Positions 14,132-16,267 of a stretch of DNA of 16,267 nt are shown in pieces. Positions within the stretch are counted from its first letter, which is position 1; each line of letters begins with the position of its first letter. A program made the position numbers and the translations under genes. Source of the stretch: Symbiobacteriaceae bacterium (GTDB lineage Bacteria; Bacillota_E; Symbiobacteriia; Symbiobacteriales; Symbiobacteriaceae); contig DAHVXO010000248.1 in assembly GCA_027356675.1 (NCBI GenBank), positions 1 to 16,267 of the forward strand. Direction: 5' to 3'. The notes under the pieces were generated by a model, which saw nothing but the letters and a program-made list of their open reading frames with translations, had not been told where the DNA came from and did not search any database.

Positions 14132-15598
14132 CTAGTAGGCTCGGGCGAACCAGACCGTGTGGCGCGCTTCCCCGCCGCAAGCGATGCAGGTGTGCTTGTG
14201 AGCAGGCGGATCGAACGGGATGTTGCGGGAGGTGAACTTGGTCTCCTCCTTCACCTTGCCCTCGCACTGCGCATCGCCGCACCAGCCGGCCAGCACCCAG
14301 CCCGCCGGCGTGCCCGCTTCATCCGCCGCGGTGACGTGGGCCTTCAACTCCGCCAGGGTCGTGACGTCCAGGTGCGAGTTAGCCGTGCGGAACTCTACGG
14401 CCCGGCGGAACATGTTGGCCTGAATCTCATCCAGCAGACCCAGGACGTGCTCCACGGCGTTGTCCAGGGAGATCGTGACCTTCTCGCCGGTGTCCCGGCG
14501 GGCCAGCACGCACTGGTTGGCGTCGACGTCACGCGGCCCGATCTCCAGGCGAATCGGCACCCCGCGCATCTCCCACTCGTTGAACTTCCAGCCCGGGGTC
14601 TCCTCGCGCAGGTCGGACTTCACCCGAACCTTGGCGGCCTTCAGGGCCTCGAAGAGCGGGTCGAACTGGGCCATGACCTTCTCCCGCAGCTTGGGCGGAC
14701 CCACCGGGATCATGATCACCTGGACCGGCGCCATCTTCGGCGGCAGGGCGAGCCCCCGGTCATCGCCGTGGACCATGATCAGCGCTCCGATCAGCCGGGT
14801 CGAAGATCCCCAGGAGGTCGTATGCACAAACTTGAGCTGGTTGTCTCGGTCGAGGAACTTGATCTCAAAGCCCTGGGCGAAGTTCTGGCCCAAATAGTGC
14901 GAGGTTCCGGCCTGCAGGGCCTTGCCGTCTTTCATCATCGCTTCGATGGAATAGGTGTCAACCGCACCGGCGAACCGCTCGGACGGGGTCTTCTGCCCCT
15001 TGCAAACCGGCACGGCCAGCACGCCCTCGACCACTTCCCGATAGACCTCCAGCATCTGCATGGTCTCGAACCGGGCTTCCTCCTCGGTGGCATGGGCCGT
15101 GTGGCCCTCCTGCCAGAGGAACTCCGAGGTGCGCAGGAAGGGCATCGTCCGCTTCTCCCAGCGGAAGACGTTCGCCCACTGGTTGATCAGCACCGGCAGG
15201 TCCCGGTAGCTCTGGATCCACTGGCTGTACATGTGGCCGATCATCGTCTCAGATGTTGGGCGGATCGCCAGGCGCTCCTCCAACTTCTCTGCGCCGACCT
15301 CGGTCACCCAGGGCAGTTCGGGGGCGAAACCCTCGACGTGCTCCTTCTCCTTCTGAAAGAAGCTCTCGGGAATCAGCAGGGGAAAGTAAGCGTTGCGATG
15401 GCCGGTCTCCTTGAACCGGAGGTCCATCGCCGCCTGAATCCGCTCCCAGAGCTCATACCCATCAGGCTTGAATACGATACAGCCCCGGACGGGCGAATAG
15501 TCCATCAGGTCTGCCTTCTTGATGACGTCGATATACCACCGCGAGAAGTCTACGGACTGCGGTGTGATCTTTCCTTCGAACCCCTTCTCTTCGGCCAT
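14132..15598 (-). CDS. proS: Prolyl-tRNA synthetase (archaeal/eukaryotic-like form)
   Basis: Charges tRNA-Pro with proline. 488 residues, class II synthetase without the bacterial editing insertion. Motif 1 region 39-80 (GCIVFKPDGYELWERIQ), motif 2 about 145-166 (FRWEKRTMPFLRTSEFLWQE), motif 3 about 271-294 (GALIMVHGDDRGLALPP, then KMAPVQV). The C-terminal extension carries four cysteines (440, 445, 471, 474) that should bind zinc, and the chain ends FARAY with the usual terminal tyrosine. This is the ProS type 3 form found in archaea, eukaryotes and some bacteria. ATG at 15598 is preceded by AAGGAG with 8-nt spacing. The frame continues upstream to 15733, but that stretch is the T-box leader, not protein. 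Controlled by the T-box and terminated at 14087-14118. Confidence 0.98.
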   Translation of the reverse strand: MAEEKGFEGKITPQSVDFSRWYIDVIKKADLMDYSPVRGCIVFKPDGYELWERIQAAMDLRFKETGHRNAYFPLLIPESFFQKEKEHVEGFAPELPWVTEVGAEKLEERLAIRPTSETMIGHMYSQWIQSYRDLPVLINQWANVFRWEKRTMPFLRTSEFLWQEGHTAHATEEEARFETMQMLEVYREVVEGVLAVPVCKGQKTPSERFAGAVDTYSIEAMMKDGKALQAGTSHYLGQNFAQGFEIKFLDRDNQLKFVHTTSWGSSTRLIGALIMVHGDDRGLALPPKMAPVQVIMIPVGPPKLREKVMAQFDPLFEALKAAKVRVKSDLREETPGWKFNEWEMRGVPIRLEIGPRDVDANQCVLARRDTGEKVTISLDNAVEHVLGLLDEIQANMFRRAVEFRTANSHLDVTTLAELKAHVTAADEAGTPAGWVLAGWCGDAQCEGKVKEETKFTSRNIPFDPPAHKHTCIACGGEARHTVWFARAY

Positions 15599-15624
15599 TT
15601 CAATCGCTCCTTCTAACGAAAAAC

Positions 15625-15855
15625 AAAAAAGCCCGTCCCGATCAGGGACGAGCGCCTTGCACCCGTGGTACCACCCTTGTGACCCCCTTGACTGGAAGTC
15701 GCTCAAGACCCAGTAACGGTGGGTGCCCGGCACGGCTCATCGCCGGCAGCTCAGGGGTGGGATGCAAGCAGCCGCTCCTGCCAACCTTTCACCAAGATGG
15801 TTGACTCTCTAAAGTGGAAGTAACCGCCTGTAGGCCCCATCATCGCTAGTCTTAC
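15625..15855 (-). promoter_or_regulatory. T-box riboswitch leader of proS
   Basis: A tRNA-sensing leader that lets transcription continue when tRNA-Pro is uncharged. Seen on the minus strand: AGAGAG (15810-15805) followed by GGTGAAA (15793-15787) in a Stem I-like hairpin with CAACC/GGTTG arms; a run of C (15757-15754) that could contain a proline specifier codon; the T-box core AGGGTGGTACCACG (15677-15664); and a terminator GCTCGTCCC, loop TGATC, GGGACGGGC (15653-15631) followed by TTTTTTGTTTTT. ProS starts 26 nt after the terminator stem. The exact specifier codon is not settled. Confidence 0.93.
15631..15653 (-). terminator. T-box regulatory terminator
   Basis: Nine-base-pair stem (one G-U pair) with a 5-nt loop and a long U-tract at 15630-15619. 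It is mutually exclusive with the antiterminator formed by the T-box core just upstream, so it is conditional rather than constitutive. Confidence 0.9.
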
Positions 15856-15859
15856 AGGT

Positions 15860-15888
15860 AGACTAGCAGGTAAGTGTTCCCTTGTCAA
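15860..15888 (-). promoter_or_regulatory. Promoter of the proS T-box operon
   Basis: Minus strand TTGACA (15888-15883, perfect -35), 17-nt spacer, TAGTCT (15865-15860) with TGC just before it as an extended -10. Transcription would start near 15853, about 40 nt before the AGAGAG of Stem I. A perfect 7-bp inverted repeat overlaps the -10 (see findings). Confidence 0.75.
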
Positions 15889-15945
15889 CGGTACACCGCC
15901 GCTCCACCTGGGGCTGTGGCAACAATTGAGTCACTTAAGAATTGG

Positions 15946-15968
15946 CGCCAGGGATGGACTGCCTGGCG
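15946..15968 (-). terminator. Hairpin after the RelE-like toxin gene
   Basis: Minus strand CGCCAGG, 9-nt loop CAGTCCATC, CCTGGCG (7-bp stem) located 1 nt after the toxin stop, followed by CCAATTCTTAAG. The U-tract is broken, so it may be a weak terminator. It separates the toxin gene from the proS promoter. Confidence 0.4.
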
Positions 15969-15969
15969 A

Positions 15970-16267
15970 TTACTCACCCTTGGACGCTTCAAGGACCTTC
16001 GCAATCCATGTATCGACGTCAACCCGTCGCCTTGCGGCCGTTTGGTAGACCAGCATACCTTCCCGCTCCTGAACCACTGCCACAACAGCAACTTCGACCC
16101 GTCCATCGTGGGCTACCTTCCACACGATTCGGACGCTCTTGTTGTCGACATACGCACTTCTAAAACCAACGAGCGGCCGTTCCTGCTGGTTCCCAAGCTC
16201 CTTGCCAAAAGCTGAGGGGGTCTGAGCAATCTTGTTCAGCGCCTTGATTACCAGAATTCGTCTTCCC
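15970..16267 (-). CDS. RelE/ParE-superfamily toxin, C-terminal part (runs off right edge)
   Basis: An open frame enters from the right edge (first full codon at 16266) and ends in TAA at 15972-15970, giving 98 residues. RRILVIKALNKIAQTPSAFG, then ERPLVGFRSAYVDNKSVRIV, WKVAHDGRVEVAVVAVVQER and EGMLVYQTAARRR follow the RelE/ParE/HigB pattern (helix, L-xG-xxR, xRIVWxV, strand of V, then R-x-x-VYxxAxxR). This suggests an mRNA interferase or gyrase-inhibiting toxin of a type II pair. The antitoxin would lie outside the window, or downstream in HigBA style; nothing of that kind is seen between this gene and proS. The start is unseen. The family call rests on pattern recognition only. Confidence 0.65.
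   Translation of the reverse strand, partial: GRRILVIKALNKIAQTPSAFGKELGNQQERPLVGFRSAYVDNKSVRIVWKVAHDGRVEVAVVAVVQEREGMLVYQTAARRRVDVDTWIAKVLEASKGE

Noticed and set aside
13922..15616. Plus-strand open frame of 564 codons
   Set aside because: It is antisense to proS, has no recognisable domain, and such long shadows are common opposite high-GC genes.
15599..15733. N-terminal extension of the proS frame
   Set aside because: This stretch is the T-box core and terminator; AAGGAG upstream of 15598 marks the real start.
15874..16215. Plus-strand frame of 113 codons at the right edge
   Set aside because: Antisense to the RelE-like frame and the proS promoter; no domain or ribosome site.

Overview
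This is a GC-rich Firmicutes chromosome segment. It probably comes from Symbiobacterium or a close relative. That is an inference from three things: a Gram-positive PolC replicase, a T-box leader on an aminoacyl-tRNA synthetase gene, and a rimP-nusA-ylxR-ylxQ-infB operon, all at very high GC. Every convincing gene lies on the minus strand, so the window reads right to left. The long plus-strand open frames are antisense shadows typical of high-GC DNA.

From the right edge (minus-strand order): the C-terminal part of a RelE/ParE-like toxin; a promoter and T-box leader; proS (prolyl-tRNA synthetase, form with the C-terminal zinc extension) ending in a strong intrinsic terminator; a decayed IS110-type transposase fragment; a TrmB-type regulator; a family 2 glycosyltransferase; an MgtC/SapB membrane protein; polC; a lipoate-ligase-like protein; a DUF4149-like membrane protein; a HAD (Cof-type) phosphatase pseudogene; a protein that looks like an ADP-ribosylglycohydrolase whose metal-binding motifs are gone; a two-helix membrane protein with a possible PH-like domain; a terminator and putative promoter; then rimP, nusA, ylxR, ylxQ and the 5' part of infB, which runs off the left edge.

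The backbone is the familiar Firmicutes order proS - polC - rimP - nusA - ylxR - ylxQ - infB (replication, transcription elongation and termination, ribosome maturation, translation initiation). Non-core genes sit in the two gaps proS-polC and polC-rimP. Those gaps hold the variable and decaying material: an IS remnant, a gutted phosphatase gene and a probable pseudoenzyme.

The most interesting items are the degenerate ADP-ribosylglycohydrolase-like protein, the T-box operon whose promoter carries a perfect inverted repeat, the multi-hairpin leader of the rimP-nusA-infB operon, and the very long repeat-bearing linker of IF-2. I found no CRISPR array, rRNA or tRNA. I do not see a clearly new multi-gene system, only these individual oddities.
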